Of a stretch of DNA of 64,000 bases, positions 33,836 through 42,826 are shown piece after piece. The notes beneath the pieces are model-generated. The model saw only the letters and a list, made by a program, of their open reading frames with translations. It ran no database searches and had not been told where the DNA came from. A program made the position numbers and the translations under genes. The stretch comes from UBA946 sp031550725 (GTDB taxonomy: Bacteria; Bacillota; Clostridia; Oscillospirales; Ruminococcaceae). How positions within the stretch are numbered: the first letter of the stretch is position 1; each line of letters starts with the position of its first letter. Location: positions 62,001 through 126,000 of the forward strand of contig JAVBOH010000017.1 of assembly GCA_031550725.1 (NCBI GenBank). The letters are read 5' to 3'.

Positions 33836-34639
33836 TTAACCCAAAAGGATATTAATAATGATAACGACATTCAAAAAGAAAACAGAAACGGTAAGCGCAT
33901 TAAAATCAGCAGCAGTTGAATGTAATTGTTTCAAGCGGGTTCGTCCGTCGCCGCCCTGATAACAGCGGCATTCCATAGCCAAAGCAAGCTCCTCAGCACG
34001 ACGAAAAGCTGAAACAAAAAGCGGAATAAGAATAGGTGTCATAGCCTTTGCACGCTGCAAAAGATTGCCGCTTTCCATATCAGCGCCACGAGCCTTTTGA
34101 GCAGAAATAATTTTGTCAGTTTCCTCAATCAAAGTGGGAATAAAACGCAGCGCAATAGTCATCATCATCGCAAGCTCATGAACAGGAACTTTTATCTTTT
34201 TAAGAGGGGATAAAAGCCGCTCAATAGCATCTGTAAGTGTAATTGGTGATGTGGTATAGGTTAAAAGTGACGATCCCATAATAAGTGCAACGATACGAAT
34301 AATCATAAACGCAGACAACTCAAGTCCATCACGAGTAATCTTGATAAATCCTAGCTTAAAAAGCGGTACACCAGTGATAAAGAAAATGTTAAGCACAGAT
34401 GTGAAAATAATAATCGGTATAATAGGCTTTAGGCTTTTAAGCATAAGCTTTAGCGGTATTTTTGAAAGCAGGAATGCAAGTAATAAAAACACAACACCAA
34501 TACCAAGTGCAATAAATGAATTTGCCGCAAAAAGCATGGAAATAAATATACCAGTAATAATAATTTTAAAGCGTGGGTCAAGACTATGGATAACTGATTT
34601 TCCAGGGAAGTATTGACCTATAGTAATGTCTTTTAACAT
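33836..34639 (-). CDS. ecfT: ECF transporter transmembrane component EcfT
   Basis: A 267-residue integral membrane coupling subunit of energy-coupling factor transporters for vitamins and other micronutrients. It starts ITIGQYFPGKSVIHSLDPRFKI, the conserved opening of EcfT, and has about five or six helices. The coupling helices include ARGADMESGNLLQRAKAM, an Ala-Arg-Gly motif that docks on EcfA. Its start overlaps the ecfA2 stop codon. The module serves separate S-components, one of which may be the protein at 47649-48299. Confidence 0.95.
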   Translation of the reverse strand: MLKDITIGQYFPGKSVIHSLDPRFKIIITGIFISMLFAANSFIALGIGVVFLLLAFLLSKIPLKLMLKSLKPIIPIIIFTSVLNIFFITGVPLFKLGFIKITRDGLELSAFMIIRIVALIMGSSLLTYTTSPITLTDAIERLLSPLKKIKVPVHELAMMMTIALRFIPTLIEETDKIISAQKARGADMESGNLLQRAKAMTPILIPLFVSAFRRAEELALAMECRCYQGGDGRTRLKQLHSTAADFNALTVSVFFLNVVIIINILLG

Positions 34640-35502
34640 CAGTTTTTCCTCCCTTGTTCCATGTATGAAAGGAGAGTTTTCTTAGCAAATTCAAGGGTAT
34701 AAACATCATCACGAATATCAATACCACTTTGTCTTAGGCGGTTAAAAACCCTTGTAATCTGCGGTACTTCAAGCCCCATTGCAGTCAGCTCATTTGCACG
34801 AGTGAACACCTTTGGCGGTTCATCATAGCAAAAAACTTCAGCTTTGTTCATAACAAGAATTTTTTGTGCAAACTTAGCAACATCCTCCATACTGTGTGAA
34901 ACAAGCAGAACGGTTGATTTTGTATGCTCATGATAAATCTTAATCTGCTCAAGAATTTTGTCACGTCCCTTTGGGTCAAGTCCTGCAACAGGCTCATCAA
35001 GGATTAACACACGAGGATACATCGCCATAACTCCTGCAATGGCAACACGGCGTTTTTGACCGCCAGAAAGCTCAAACGGTGACTTTTGCAGTAAATCCTT
35101 ATGAAGTCCTACAATCTCGGCAGTTTCTAAAATACGTCTTTCGATTTCATCCTCGGGAACCCCCATATTTTTTGGACCAAAAGCAATATCCTTATAAACA
35201 GTTTCCTCAAAAATCTGATATTCAGGATACTGAAAAACAAGTCCGACTTTAAAGCGAACATCACGCAGACTGACACCCTTTTCGTAAATATCCTGACCGT
35301 CAATAAAAACCTTGCCCGAAGTTGGTTTGACAAGACCATTGAAATGCTGAATTAGTGTGGATTTACCAGAGCCAGTGTGTCCGATAATTCCAACCAGTTC
35401 ACCCTCATCAATCTCAAGGTTAACTTTATTGACAGCAGTTTTTTCAAAAGGCGTTCCAATGCTGTATGTGTATGTTAAATTTTCAGTTTTGATTATAGAC
35501 AT
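34639..35502 (-). CDS. ecfA2: ECF transporter ATP-binding subunit EcfA2
   Basis: A 287-residue ABC ATPase, the second of the EcfA pair. Walker A GHTGSGKST, Q-loop VGLVFQYPEYQIFEETV, signature SGGQKRRVAIAGV, Walker B RVLILDEPVAGLDP and switch His in LLVSHSMEDV are all present. The FQYPEYQIFE Q-loop is the EcfA2 type. Twelve bases separate it from ecfA1 and it overlaps ecfT by one base, indicating tight co-expression. Confidence 0.96.
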   Translation of the reverse strand: MSIIKTENLTYTYSIGTPFEKTAVNKVNLEIDEGELVGIIGHTGSGKSTLIQHFNGLVKPTSGKVFIDGQDIYEKGVSLRDVRFKVGLVFQYPEYQIFEETVYKDIAFGPKNMGVPEDEIERRILETAEIVGLHKDLLQKSPFELSGGQKRRVAIAGVMAMYPRVLILDEPVAGLDPKGRDKILEQIKIYHEHTKSTVLLVSHSMEDVAKFAQKILVMNKAEVFCYDEPPKVFTRANELTAMGLEVPQITRVFNRLRQSGIDIRDDVYTLEFAKKTLLSYMEQGRKN

Positions 35503-35514
35503 AGCAAAATTCCT

Positions 35515-36372
35515 TTATTTATTTAAAATGCCAAGTAAAAACTCAACACATTCATCCTCAGTAATAATATGTGTATCCGTATCAAGCCCATCCTTGCTAA
35601 GCATAAACATAAGCTCAGTAACCTGTGGAACATCAAGACCAATGCTTTTCATTTTTTCAACATTAGAAAAAACATTTGCAGGGATATCATCAAGAATTAC
35701 CTCTCCATTATCCATAACAACGATACGGTCAGCCTGTGCAGCCTCATCCATATAATGCGTGATAAGAACGATAGTGATGCCAAAATCTTCCTTGAGCTTA
35801 CGAATGGTTTTTAGCACCTCACGTCTGCCCTTTGGGTCAAGCATAGCAGTAGGCTCATCAAGTACAATGCAGTCAGGACGCATAGCGATAATTCCTGCGA
35901 TAGCAATACGCTGTTTTTGTCCGCCTGAAAGCTGATGAGGTGAATGCTCACGGTAATCATACATACCAACGGATTTAAGAGCATCATCAACACGCTGACG
36001 CATTTCGTCAGGCGGCACACCCAAATTTTCCAAGGCAAAAGCAACATCTTCCTCAACAATTGTGGCAACGATTTGATTATCGGGATTTTGGAAAACCATT
36101 CCGACGTGCTGCCTAATTTCAAAAAGTTTGTCCTCGTCGGAGGTGTCAATACTCATTGAATAAACTTTACCGCCGCATGGGAGCAAAATAGCATTCATAT
36201 GCTTTGCAATAGTTGATTTTCCAGAGCCATTATGTCCTAGAATTGCAAGAAACTCACCTTTTTTAATGTCAAGCGAAACATCCTTTAAAACCTGCTTGAC
36301 AGGCTCATTTTCTTCAAATTCATTGGAATAATGAAACTCCAGATGTTCAGTTGAAATTATATTTTCATTCAT
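35515..36372 (-). CDS. ecfA1: ECF transporter ATP-binding subunit EcfA1
   Basis: A 285-residue ABC ATPase. Walker A GHNGSGKST, Q-loop VGMVFQNPDNQIVATIVEEDVAF, signature SGGQKQRIAIAGI, Walker B CIVLDEPTAMLDPKGR and switch ITHYMDEA match EcfA1. It opens the ecfA1-ecfA2-ecfT run, which hydrolyses ATP to drive substrate uptake through interchangeable S-components. Confidence 0.96.
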   Translation of the reverse strand: MNENIISTEHLEFHYSNEFEENEPVKQVLKDVSLDIKKGEFLAILGHNGSGKSTIAKHMNAILLPCGGKVYSMSIDTSDEDKLFEIRQHVGMVFQNPDNQIVATIVEEDVAFALENLGVPPDEMRQRVDDALKSVGMYDYREHSPHQLSGGQKQRIAIAGIIAMRPDCIVLDEPTAMLDPKGRREVLKTIRKLKEDFGITIVLITHYMDEAAQADRIVVMDNGEVILDDIPANVFSNVEKMKSIGLDVPQVTELMFMLSKDGLDTDTHIITEDECVEFLLGILNK

Positions 36373-36402
36373 ATAAGTTAATCTCCAAAAGCCAAAAGGC
36401 TA

Positions 36403-36597
36403 TTATGATAAATACTGAATTAGCGCAATAACACCCACAACAAGCAAAAGTCCTGATGTAATAAAATAAAAAATTCTAGCGACCTTTGCCTCACGTTCAG
36501 GCAATGGCGTACCCATTTTGGATTTATACCCCTTGCCTTTTTTCGTTATTGCACAAAAAAGAAAGTAAGCAAATCCAAGAAAACAAAAAATCCACAT
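36403..36597 (-). CDS. Small two-helix membrane protein
   Basis: A 64-residue protein starting MWIFCFLGFAYFLFCAI, with a basic loop (KKGKGYKSKMGTPLPEREAKV) and a second helix IFYFITSGLLLVVGVIALI. Helices are at about 2-18 and 40-60. I place the start at the ATG 36597, since GAAAGGAAAG precedes it; a TTG six codons upstream has no site. Function unknown. It precedes ecfA1 by 30 bases and may share its transcript. Confidence 0.65.
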   Translation of the reverse strand: MWIFCFLGFAYFLFCAITKKGKGYKSKMGTPLPEREAKVARIFYFITSGLLLVVGVIALIQYLS

Positions 36598-36628
36598 TAT
36601 ATGCTTTCCTTTCAATTATGAAATCTTT

Positions 36629-36651
36629 GTAGGGATGCACAGTGTGCACCC
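36629..36651. repeat. Palindromic repeat unit, GTAGGGATGCAC type
   Basis: GGGATGCAC/GTGCACCC hairpin carrying the GTAGGG head. Its arms differ from the GCGA/TCGC copies but still pair. Confidence 0.7.
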
Positions 36652-36667
36652 AAAAATACATTATGAA

Positions 36668-37540
36668 TTATGCATTAAGTGAAGTCCATACAGCCGTCGA
36701 GCCGCATGGAAGTGTAAATCCTGTTGCAGAAACTGGTAATCCGATTTCATCAGCTGTAATAACACCCTTATATTTTGTACCGACAGTTTCACCGATAATA
36801 TATGCCATAACAGACGGCGAAAGTCCAGTTGTATAGCTGTTTAAAAGGAAGAAAAGAGGGTCATCGGAAAGAACTTCAGTGCAAAGCTTAACTAAATCAA
36901 AAATGCAGTCCTCAAGTTTCCAAACCTCCTGATTTGGTCCACGTCCATAGGACGGAGGGTCCATTATAATAGCATCATAAGTGCGGCCACGCTTGATTTC
37001 ACGCTGAACGAACTTTTCACAGTCATCAACAATCCAGCGAATAGGCTTGTCCGAAAGGTTAGATGAGGCAGCATTTTCTCTTGCCCACTGAACCATGCCC
37101 TTTGACGCATCAACATGACAAACATTTGCGCCAGCTTCAGCACAAGCCAAGGTAGCACCGCCAGTATAAGCAAATAAATTAAGCACATTTATAGGACGTC
37201 CAGCATTGCGGATAAGGTCACCCATCATATCCCAGTTAACAGCTTGCTCAGGAAAAAGCCCTGTATGCTTAAAGCCCGTTGGCTTGATATTAAATGTCAG
37301 ATTTTTATAATCAATAGTCCAGCCGTCAGGAATTTTTTTCTTAAAAGTCCATTGACCGCCACCCTTTTCAGAGCGATGATAATGTCCATGAGCGGAGTTC
37401 CAAACATTAGATTTATGTTCAGTTTTCCATATAATCTGCGGGTCGGGACGGATAAGCGAAATATCCCCCCAAATTTCTAATTTTTCGCCAGACGAACAGT
37501 CAAGCAATTTATAATCCTGCCAGTTTTCTGCAATTCTCAT
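36668..37540 (-). CDS. Class I SAM-dependent methyltransferase, RlmI/COG1092-like
   Basis: A 290-residue methyltransferase. The N-terminal ~85 residues form a beta-rich domain (WTFKKKIPDGWTIDYKNLTFNIKPTGFKHTG split over strands), then the Rossmann domain with INVLNLFAYTGGATLACAEAG (SAM binding), HVDASKGMVQWARENAA and the catalytic MDPPSYGRG. This is the 23S rRNA cytosine-C5 methyltransferase-like group, though it lacks the PUA domain of E. coli RlmI; the RNA target is not certain. It sits between glmM and the ecf genes on the same strand. Confidence 0.85.
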   Translation of the reverse strand: MRIAENWQDYKLLDCSSGEKLEIWGDISLIRPDPQIIWKTEHKSNVWNSAHGHYHRSEKGGGQWTFKKKIPDGWTIDYKNLTFNIKPTGFKHTGLFPEQAVNWDMMGDLIRNAGRPINVLNLFAYTGGATLACAEAGANVCHVDASKGMVQWARENAASSNLSDKPIRWIVDDCEKFVQREIKRGRTYDAIIMDPPSYGRGPNQEVWKLEDCIFDLVKLCTEVLSDDPLFFLLNSYTTGLSPSVMAYIIGETVGTKYKGVITADEIGLPVSATGFTLPCGSTAVWTSLNA

Positions 37541-37604
37541 TAAAATTTAACCATCCTTGTTCTCTATGGTGTGGGTTTTATGCACACTTTTTATATACAA
37601 TTGT

Positions 37605-37633
37605 TGTGTAGGAGCGAACTGTGTTCGCTCCTA
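37605..37633. repeat. Palindromic GTAGGAG repeat, single perfect unit
   Basis: TGTAGGAGCGAAC pairs perfectly with GTTCGCTCCTACA around a 3-base loop, directly after the glmM stop codon region. Confidence 0.85.
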
Positions 37634-37640
37634 CATTGTT

Positions 37641-39002
37641 TTATTCCTTAGGACACCTCTCGGCAATTTTATCCGCAATCTGAACAGCCATTTCATTGAT
37701 ATGGTCGAAACGCTTACCCTCAATCATAACACGGACAAGCGGTTCTGTACCGCTTTCACGAACAAGAATACGTCCGTTTGAGCCAAGCTTTTTTTGATTA
37801 ACCTCAATTATTTCCTCAATTTCGGAGTCGTTTTTCCAAACCTCTTTCCACTTTGGAGCAATGACAACATTAATCATAACCTGTGGGTATCTGTCCATAA
37901 TTCCTGCTAATTGTGATGCTTTTTTTCCTGAACGGCTTAAAACGGAAAGGAACTGAATAGCAGTTAACTGACCATCACCAGTAGTTGAGTAGTCATGAAA
38001 AATTATATGTCCTGACTGCTCACCGCCAAGGTTATATCCCCCTGCAAGCATCTGTTCAATTATGTATCGGTCACCAACCTTTGTTGTTATCATGTTGATG
38101 TTATTATTCTTAGCAAAATGAGTAAACCCTAGGTTTGTCATAACTGTAACAACGGCTGTATTTTTAGCAAGCGTACCCTTTTCACTTAAATCTTTAGCAA
38201 AAATTGCAATAAGCTTGTCGCCGTCAATAATAACACCCTTTTCGTCAACACAAAGACATCTGTCAGCATCACCGTCAAGAGCAATACCAGCATGACACTT
38301 GTTGTCAACGACATATTTCATCAGCCCCTCCATGTGAGTAGAGCCGCATTTATCATTTATATTTGTACCGTTTGGACTTGCATTAAGCAGATGAACATTA
38401 GCACCAAGACCTGAAAAAAGTTTTTCAGCGGTTGAGTAAGCTGCACCATTTGCACAGTCAACAGCAATTTTCATACCTCTTAAATCATGGTCGACAGTTT
38501 TCATAACATTTCGGATATAATCCCATTCGGCATTTTTATCATAACTAATGCATCCAATGTTATCATTACCAGTCATAGCTTCTGTTATTTTTTCAGGCGT
38601 ATCAAGAATTAAGCTCTCGATTTCTTCCTCGATATCATCAGAAAGCTTATAGCCATTACCAGAAAAAAGCTTGATACCGTTAAATTCCATGCTGTTGTGT
38701 GATGCGGATATTACAACGCCAGCATCAGCATTATGCTTTTTCACAAGAAATGAAACCGCAGGAGTTGGCACAACACCCAAAATCACAGCATCAGCACCAA
38801 CGGAGCAAATTCCTGCAACGAGTGCAGATTCAAGCACATCGGAGGAAATTCGAGTATCCTTGCCGATAAGAATTTTTGCTTTATGGTGTGCTTTCTGTGT
38901 CAAAACCATTGCAGCAGCACGACCAATATTCATAGCGGTTTCGCAAGTTAATTCGGTTATTGCAACCCCTCTTGCACCATCTGTTCCAAATAATCTGCCC
39001 AT
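37641..39002 (-). CDS. glmM: Phosphoglucosamine mutase
   Basis: A 453-residue phosphohexomutase converting glucosamine-6-phosphate to glucosamine-1-phosphate for UDP-GlcNAc synthesis. It opens MGRLFGTDGARGVA; the phosphoserine loop is VVISASHNSMEFNGIKLF; the metal-binding loop is ALDGDADRCLCVDEKG; the sugar-binding loop is GGEQSGHIIF; and the phosphate-binding loop is RESGTEPLVRVMIEG. It acts directly after GlmS (13630-15453). Confidence 0.97.
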   Translation of the reverse strand: MGRLFGTDGARGVAITELTCETAMNIGRAAAMVLTQKAHHKAKILIGKDTRISSDVLESALVAGICSVGADAVILGVVPTPAVSFLVKKHNADAGVVISASHNSMEFNGIKLFSGNGYKLSDDIEEEIESLILDTPEKITEAMTGNDNIGCISYDKNAEWDYIRNVMKTVDHDLRGMKIAVDCANGAAYSTAEKLFSGLGANVHLLNASPNGTNINDKCGSTHMEGLMKYVVDNKCHAGIALDGDADRCLCVDEKGVIIDGDKLIAIFAKDLSEKGTLAKNTAVVTVMTNLGFTHFAKNNNINMITTKVGDRYIIEQMLAGGYNLGGEQSGHIIFHDYSTTGDGQLTAIQFLSVLSRSGKKASQLAGIMDRYPQVMINVVIAPKWKEVWKNDSEIEEIIEVNQKKLGSNGRILVRESGTEPLVRVMIEGKRFDHINEMAVQIADKIAERCPKE

Positions 39003-39033
39003 ATAAATATATACTCCTTATATAATTGTTCTT

Positions 39034-39109
39034 GTAGGGGCGATGCACCGCAGTGTTGTGTTCGCCCGAATATATCGCAAAGTATCGGGCGAACAAAGTT
39101 CGCCACTAC
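39034..39109. repeat. Palindromic GTAGGGG repeats, tail-to-tail pair
   Basis: A forward unit (39034-39068) and a reversed unit (39086-39109), facing each other through CGCCCG...CGGGCG, between ruvB and glmM. Confidence 0.8.
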
Positions 39110-39114
39110 GAAAA

Positions 39115-40179
39115 TCAATCAAATTTAAGCTGTTCAGAAGAAGTATCTTCATGAAAATCATAGCCCATATGCTTGTAAGCAAGCCCAGTTACACAACGAC
39201 CTCGTGGTGTACGTGAAAGAAATCCCAGCTGCATTAAGTATGGCTCGCAGACATCCTCAAGCGTAACGGCCTCCTCACCAATAGCCGCCGCCAAGGTTTC
39301 AAGTCCGACAGGTCCGCCATTATAACCCTTGATTATCATTTCAAGCATACGCTTATCCATGTTATCAAGTCCAAGAGGGTCAATCTCCATGCGGTCAAGA
39401 GCAATTTTTGCGATATCCTCAGTAATCTTGCCATTACCCATAACCTCAGCAAAATCACGAACACGCTTTAAAAGTCTGTTTGCAATACGAGGAGTACCTC
39501 TTGCACGCCTTGCCATTTCCATAGCACCATTTTTATCACAGGCAATACCCAAAATCACAGCAGACCTCATGATAATATCACAAAGCTGTTCATGCGTATA
39601 AAGCTCAAGACGCATAATAACACCAAAGCGGTCACGCAAAGGTGCAGTAAGCTGACCTGAACGAGTTGTCGCACCAATAAGAGTAAACTTTGGTAAATCA
39701 ATACGAAGTGAACGTGCAGACGGGCCTTTACCTATGATAATATCAAGAGCAAAGTCCTCCAAGGCAGGATATAAAACCTCCTCAATTGAGCGTGAAAGTC
39801 TGTGGATTTCATCAATGAAAAGTACATCACCATCCGAAAGGTTTGTTAAGAGTGCTGCTAAATCGCCAGGTTTTTCAATGGCAGGGCCTGATGTTATACG
39901 AATATTAACACCCATTTCATGAGCAATAATTGTTGAAAGCGTGGTCTTGCCAAGTCCCGGAGGGCCATAAAGCAAAACATGGTCAAGCGGCTCATTACGC
40001 CTTTTTGCAGCCTCAATATATATGGCAAGGTTTTCTTTAACCTTATCCTGTCCGATATATTCGCTAAGCGAACTCGGTCGCAGTGAAAGCTCAATATCGT
40101 CGGTGTCAGCCTTAATGCGTTCTGGAGTAACCATACGGCTTTCAAATTCCATATCACTGGTTTCGAGCAAATTTATCAT
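39115..40179 (-). CDS. ruvB: Holliday junction branch-migration helicase RuvB
   Basis: A 354-residue AAA+ motor protein. Motifs: LRPSSLSEYIGQDKVKENL, Walker A GPPGLGKTTL, Walker B DVLFIDEIHRLSRS, sensor GATTRSGQLTAPLRDRFG and the C-terminal winged helix LMQLGFLSRTPRGRCVT. Forms the hexameric branch-migration motor with RuvA and RuvC, whose genes lie upstream on the same strand, separated by a phosphodiesterase gene. Confidence 0.97.
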   Translation of the reverse strand: MINLLETSDMEFESRMVTPERIKADTDDIELSLRPSSLSEYIGQDKVKENLAIYIEAAKRRNEPLDHVLLYGPPGLGKTTLSTIIAHEMGVNIRITSGPAIEKPGDLAALLTNLSDGDVLFIDEIHRLSRSIEEVLYPALEDFALDIIIGKGPSARSLRIDLPKFTLIGATTRSGQLTAPLRDRFGVIMRLELYTHEQLCDIIMRSAVILGIACDKNGAMEMARRARGTPRIANRLLKRVRDFAEVMGNGKITEDIAKIALDRMEIDPLGLDNMDKRMLEMIIKGYNGGPVGLETLAAAIGEEAVTLEDVCEPYLMQLGFLSRTPRGRCVTGLAYKHMGYDFHEDTSSEQLKFD

Positions 40180-40227
40180 TCCTTTATGAGTATTATATGG
40201 TTTATCGTAAAAAATGTGATTTTTAAA

Positions 40228-41409
40228 TTAAAAAAGCTTAAAAAACTTAGGTTTTGTGGTTTGTTCGGTTGATGCGATAATAAGCGGAATATCCATTTCC
40301 TTGTCAGTGATGCCACCATGGTTAGCAGGATTCATAGGCTTTGGCTTTGTGTTAAGCGTGCGGTATCGCAAAGCTTTGTCACCGATAGCAATTGCCATAT
40401 AATCGCCAACAAAATCAAGTGTCTTAGGATGAATTTTACCACGTCCTAAGATTTCCTTTGCAAGAATATCACGCTTTGACATCAATATAAAGTCGCCAGC
40501 AAAGCGGCTAGCAAAAATCTTTTCAAAATCAGCACGCTTGTCATATTTAACATAAAAAGACATGGCACGGCTTTCGCAAAATGGCGGAATTACAAGACAT
40601 TCAACAAGCTCAGGTATCTGATGCAGCAGAATTTCCTCCTCAATATCAATCATGCCATGGTCAGCGGAAATGATAAAAAGAGTATCCGAAACAGAATTAT
40701 AAAGCTTTTCAAGCTTGTCGTTTATATCCTTGATACATTCCTTAGTCTGTTTTGCATAACAGCCATGCCTGTGGGCAACATCATCAGGACTTGACCACTG
40801 AAAGAATGTAAATGTATTCTGATTTGAGTCGCAGATAAGCTTGACAGTTTCACAAGCCTTGTCAAAATTATCGGTGGTTTTATGATAGTTCCCATTTTCA
40901 GCTATCTTGATATTTTTCTGTGCAACGGTAAAGGGCTGAACATTTCCGATTGCAGAATGCTTTATATCATAATATATAGTTTCATATGGCATGACAAAAT
41001 CAGCCACATTTAACTGTGCAACGGGAGTTTTAATGTATGTGTCAACATTTTTAAAAACATCGATAGTATGGTTAAATTCCTTGAAATATAAAGACCAGCC
41101 AAGCCATGCGTGTTCATTTGGCGATAAACCCGAATAATAGCTTGTCATAGCTGATGCGGTTGTAGTTGGGAAAACGGAAGTGATATTACCCTTGCAGTTT
41201 TTACGCAAAAAGTCATGCTTATCAAGATTTTTAACAAGCATATCAGTTCCAAGACCATCAAGAACAACCAAAACTATATTTTTATAAAACTTTTTAAGTT
41301 CGCTGTCAACGCTTGGCAGTGTCGGATACTCAAACGGCGAACGATAATAATTTTTTATAGATGAAATAATATTAATAAGGCAGCGGTCGTAATCAGGATA
41401 TGACAGCAT
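40228..41409 (-). CDS. Type I phosphodiesterase/alkaline phosphatase superfamily protein
   Basis: A 393-residue soluble metalloenzyme of the nucleotide pyrophosphatase/phosphodiesterase clan. Motifs: NIVLVVLDGLGTDML (metal Asp), VFPTTTASAMTSYYSG (Thr nucleophile), FQWSSPDDVAHRHGC (metal Asp/His), FIISADHGM (metal Asp-His) and NHGGITDKEM (late His). No signal peptide, so it probably works inside the cell on a phosphodi- or monoester. It is inserted between ruvA and ruvB in what looks like a single operon; the link to recombination is unexplained. Confidence 0.88.
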   Translation of the reverse strand: MLSYPDYDRCLINIISSIKNYYRSPFEYPTLPSVDSELKKFYKNIVLVVLDGLGTDMLVKNLDKHDFLRKNCKGNITSVFPTTTASAMTSYYSGLSPNEHAWLGWSLYFKEFNHTIDVFKNVDTYIKTPVAQLNVADFVMPYETIYYDIKHSAIGNVQPFTVAQKNIKIAENGNYHKTTDNFDKACETVKLICDSNQNTFTFFQWSSPDDVAHRHGCYAKQTKECIKDINDKLEKLYNSVSDTLFIISADHGMIDIEEEILLHQIPELVECLVIPPFCESRAMSFYVKYDKRADFEKIFASRFAGDFILMSKRDILAKEILGRGKIHPKTLDFVGDYMAIAIGDKALRYRTLNTKPKPMNPANHGGITDKEMDIPLIIASTEQTTKPKFFKLF

Positions 41410-41455
41410 TTATTTTGCCCCTTTCAGTATAATATTATGTATAATTTTTGGAGTA

Positions 41456-42064
41456 TTACATATTTTTAGCAAATACTTTGAGAGCTTGTGTAATAAGCTG
41501 TTCAACAGAAAAGTTAGGGTCAAGTTTAGCAATAACTGATGCCGCTTCTGACTGTGAATAGCCAAGCACAACAAGTGCTGATACAGCTTCAGATGTGTTG
41601 CCGACTTTTATGGATGAAAAATCAGGGACATCGCTTGTAAATGCAGCACCAGATAGCTGTTCCTTAGCGATTTTGTCTTTAAGTTCAAGGATAACACGCT
41701 GTGCAACCTTTGGCCCAACGCCCTTAGTTTTTGTAAGTGCTTTATAATCACCTGATGCAACGTTTAAAGCAAAGCGTTCAGGAGTAGTGTCGGAAAGTAT
41801 CGACAGTGCAACCTTTGGTCCAACACCCGATACGGAAATAAGCATTTTATAGCAGTAAAGTTCTTCTTCACTTGCAAATCCGAACAGCTCGACACAATCC
41901 TCACGAACATTCATATATGTAAGCAAAAAAGCTTCATCCCCAATACGTCCGAGGGATGATAATGTATTAAGCGTTGTGCGGCATCCATAGCCGACACCGC
42001 CACATTCAATAACAGCCAAATCGCTTGTTTTTAAAGTAAGTGTACCTCTAAGTGAGTATATCAT
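41456..42064 (-). CDS. ruvA: Holliday junction DNA-binding protein RuvA
   Basis: A 202-residue tetrameric junction-binding protein. N-terminal OB domain (MIYSLRGTLTLKTSDLAVIECGGVGYGC), two helix-hairpin-helix motifs (LISVSGVGPKVALSILS and LTKTKGVGPKVAQRVILELKDK) and a C-terminal RuvB-contact domain (EAVSALVVLGYSQSEA). It follows ruvC by 13 bases. Confidence 0.96.
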   Translation of the reverse strand: MIYSLRGTLTLKTSDLAVIECGGVGYGCRTTLNTLSSLGRIGDEAFLLTYMNVREDCVELFGFASEEELYCYKMLISVSGVGPKVALSILSDTTPERFALNVASGDYKALTKTKGVGPKVAQRVILELKDKIAKEQLSGAAFTSDVPDFSSIKVGNTSEAVSALVVLGYSQSEAASVIAKLDPNFSVEQLITQALKVFAKNM

Positions 42065-42077
42065 TTATATCAACATC

Positions 42078-42674
42078 CTATTTGTATTTTAATTTAAGCA
42101 TTTCATTTGCTTTTGTGGAAACATTCCCTTTAACCTTTAACTGACTTGCAATCTTTGTATTTTCCTTTGCGGCTTCAATTGTATACGCCTTTTTAAGCTC
42201 ATTAACAGCAGAAGAATGTCCATGACAAATTGCAATTGCCAAAGCATCAGCAGTATCATCGGGCTTTGGAACATTTGCAAGTCCTAGTATTTGACGTGTC
42301 ATTTCCATAACTTGTGCTTTTTCAGCACGTCCATAGCCAACAACAGACTGTTTAACCTGCAAAGGTGTATATTCATAAATTGGAATACCCTGTGCCGCTG
42401 CCGCTACAACAATAACTCCTCTTGCTTGTGCAACATCAATAGCGGTTTTCTGGTTGGTATTGAAAAAAAGCTTTTCAATACCCATAACATCCGGTTTGAA
42501 TTTGTCTAAAATATATGTCATATCCTCAAGGATTGTTTTAAGCCTTATATCAAACGGAGTGCCTGCCTCGGTTGTTATAGCACCGAAATGAACAGGTGTG
42601 AAGTGATAACCGTCATACTCAAGAACTCCGAAACCAACAATGGCATATCCGGGGTCAATTCCAAGAATACGCAA
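42078..42674 (-). CDS. ruvC: Holliday junction resolvase RuvC
   Basis: A 198-residue endonuclease resolving Holliday junctions. Acidic active-site residues are visible in ILGIDPGYAIVG, MGIEKLFF and KPDDTADALAIAICH; QARGVIVVAAAAQG and KQSVVGYGRAEKAQV are also conserved. I read a TTG start at 42674 behind GGAGG, giving the standard MRILGIDPG opening. A basic C-terminal tail of about 35 residues extends beyond E. coli RuvC, common in Clostridia. First gene of ruvC-ruvA-PDE-ruvB. Confidence 0.95.
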   Translation of the reverse strand: MRILGIDPGYAIVGFGVLEYDGYHFTPVHFGAITTEAGTPFDIRLKTILEDMTYILDKFKPDVMGIEKLFFNTNQKTAIDVAQARGVIVVAAAAQGIPIYEYTPLQVKQSVVGYGRAEKAQVMEMTRQILGLANVPKPDDTADALAIAICHGHSSAVNELKKAYTIEAAKENTKIASQLKVKGNVSTKANEMLKLKYK

Positions 42675-42762
42675 GCTGTACACCTCCCATTTAGCAAAAA
42701 GCATATTAACCTATTTATTATACCATATAAAAGGTTAAACTGCAATAATTTTTTCAAACTTA

Positions 42763-42791
42763 TTGTAATAAAGGAAAAAATGAGGTATAAT
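42763..42791 (+). promoter_or_regulatory. Promoter of pheA
   Basis: TTGTAA (42763-42768), 17-base spacer, TATAAT (42786-42791). The leader is only about 30 bases, leaving no room for a T-box or attenuator. Confidence 0.75.
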
Positions 42792-42826
42792 TATTGTATA
42801 TTAATTTTTTGTAGAGGTATATATAA

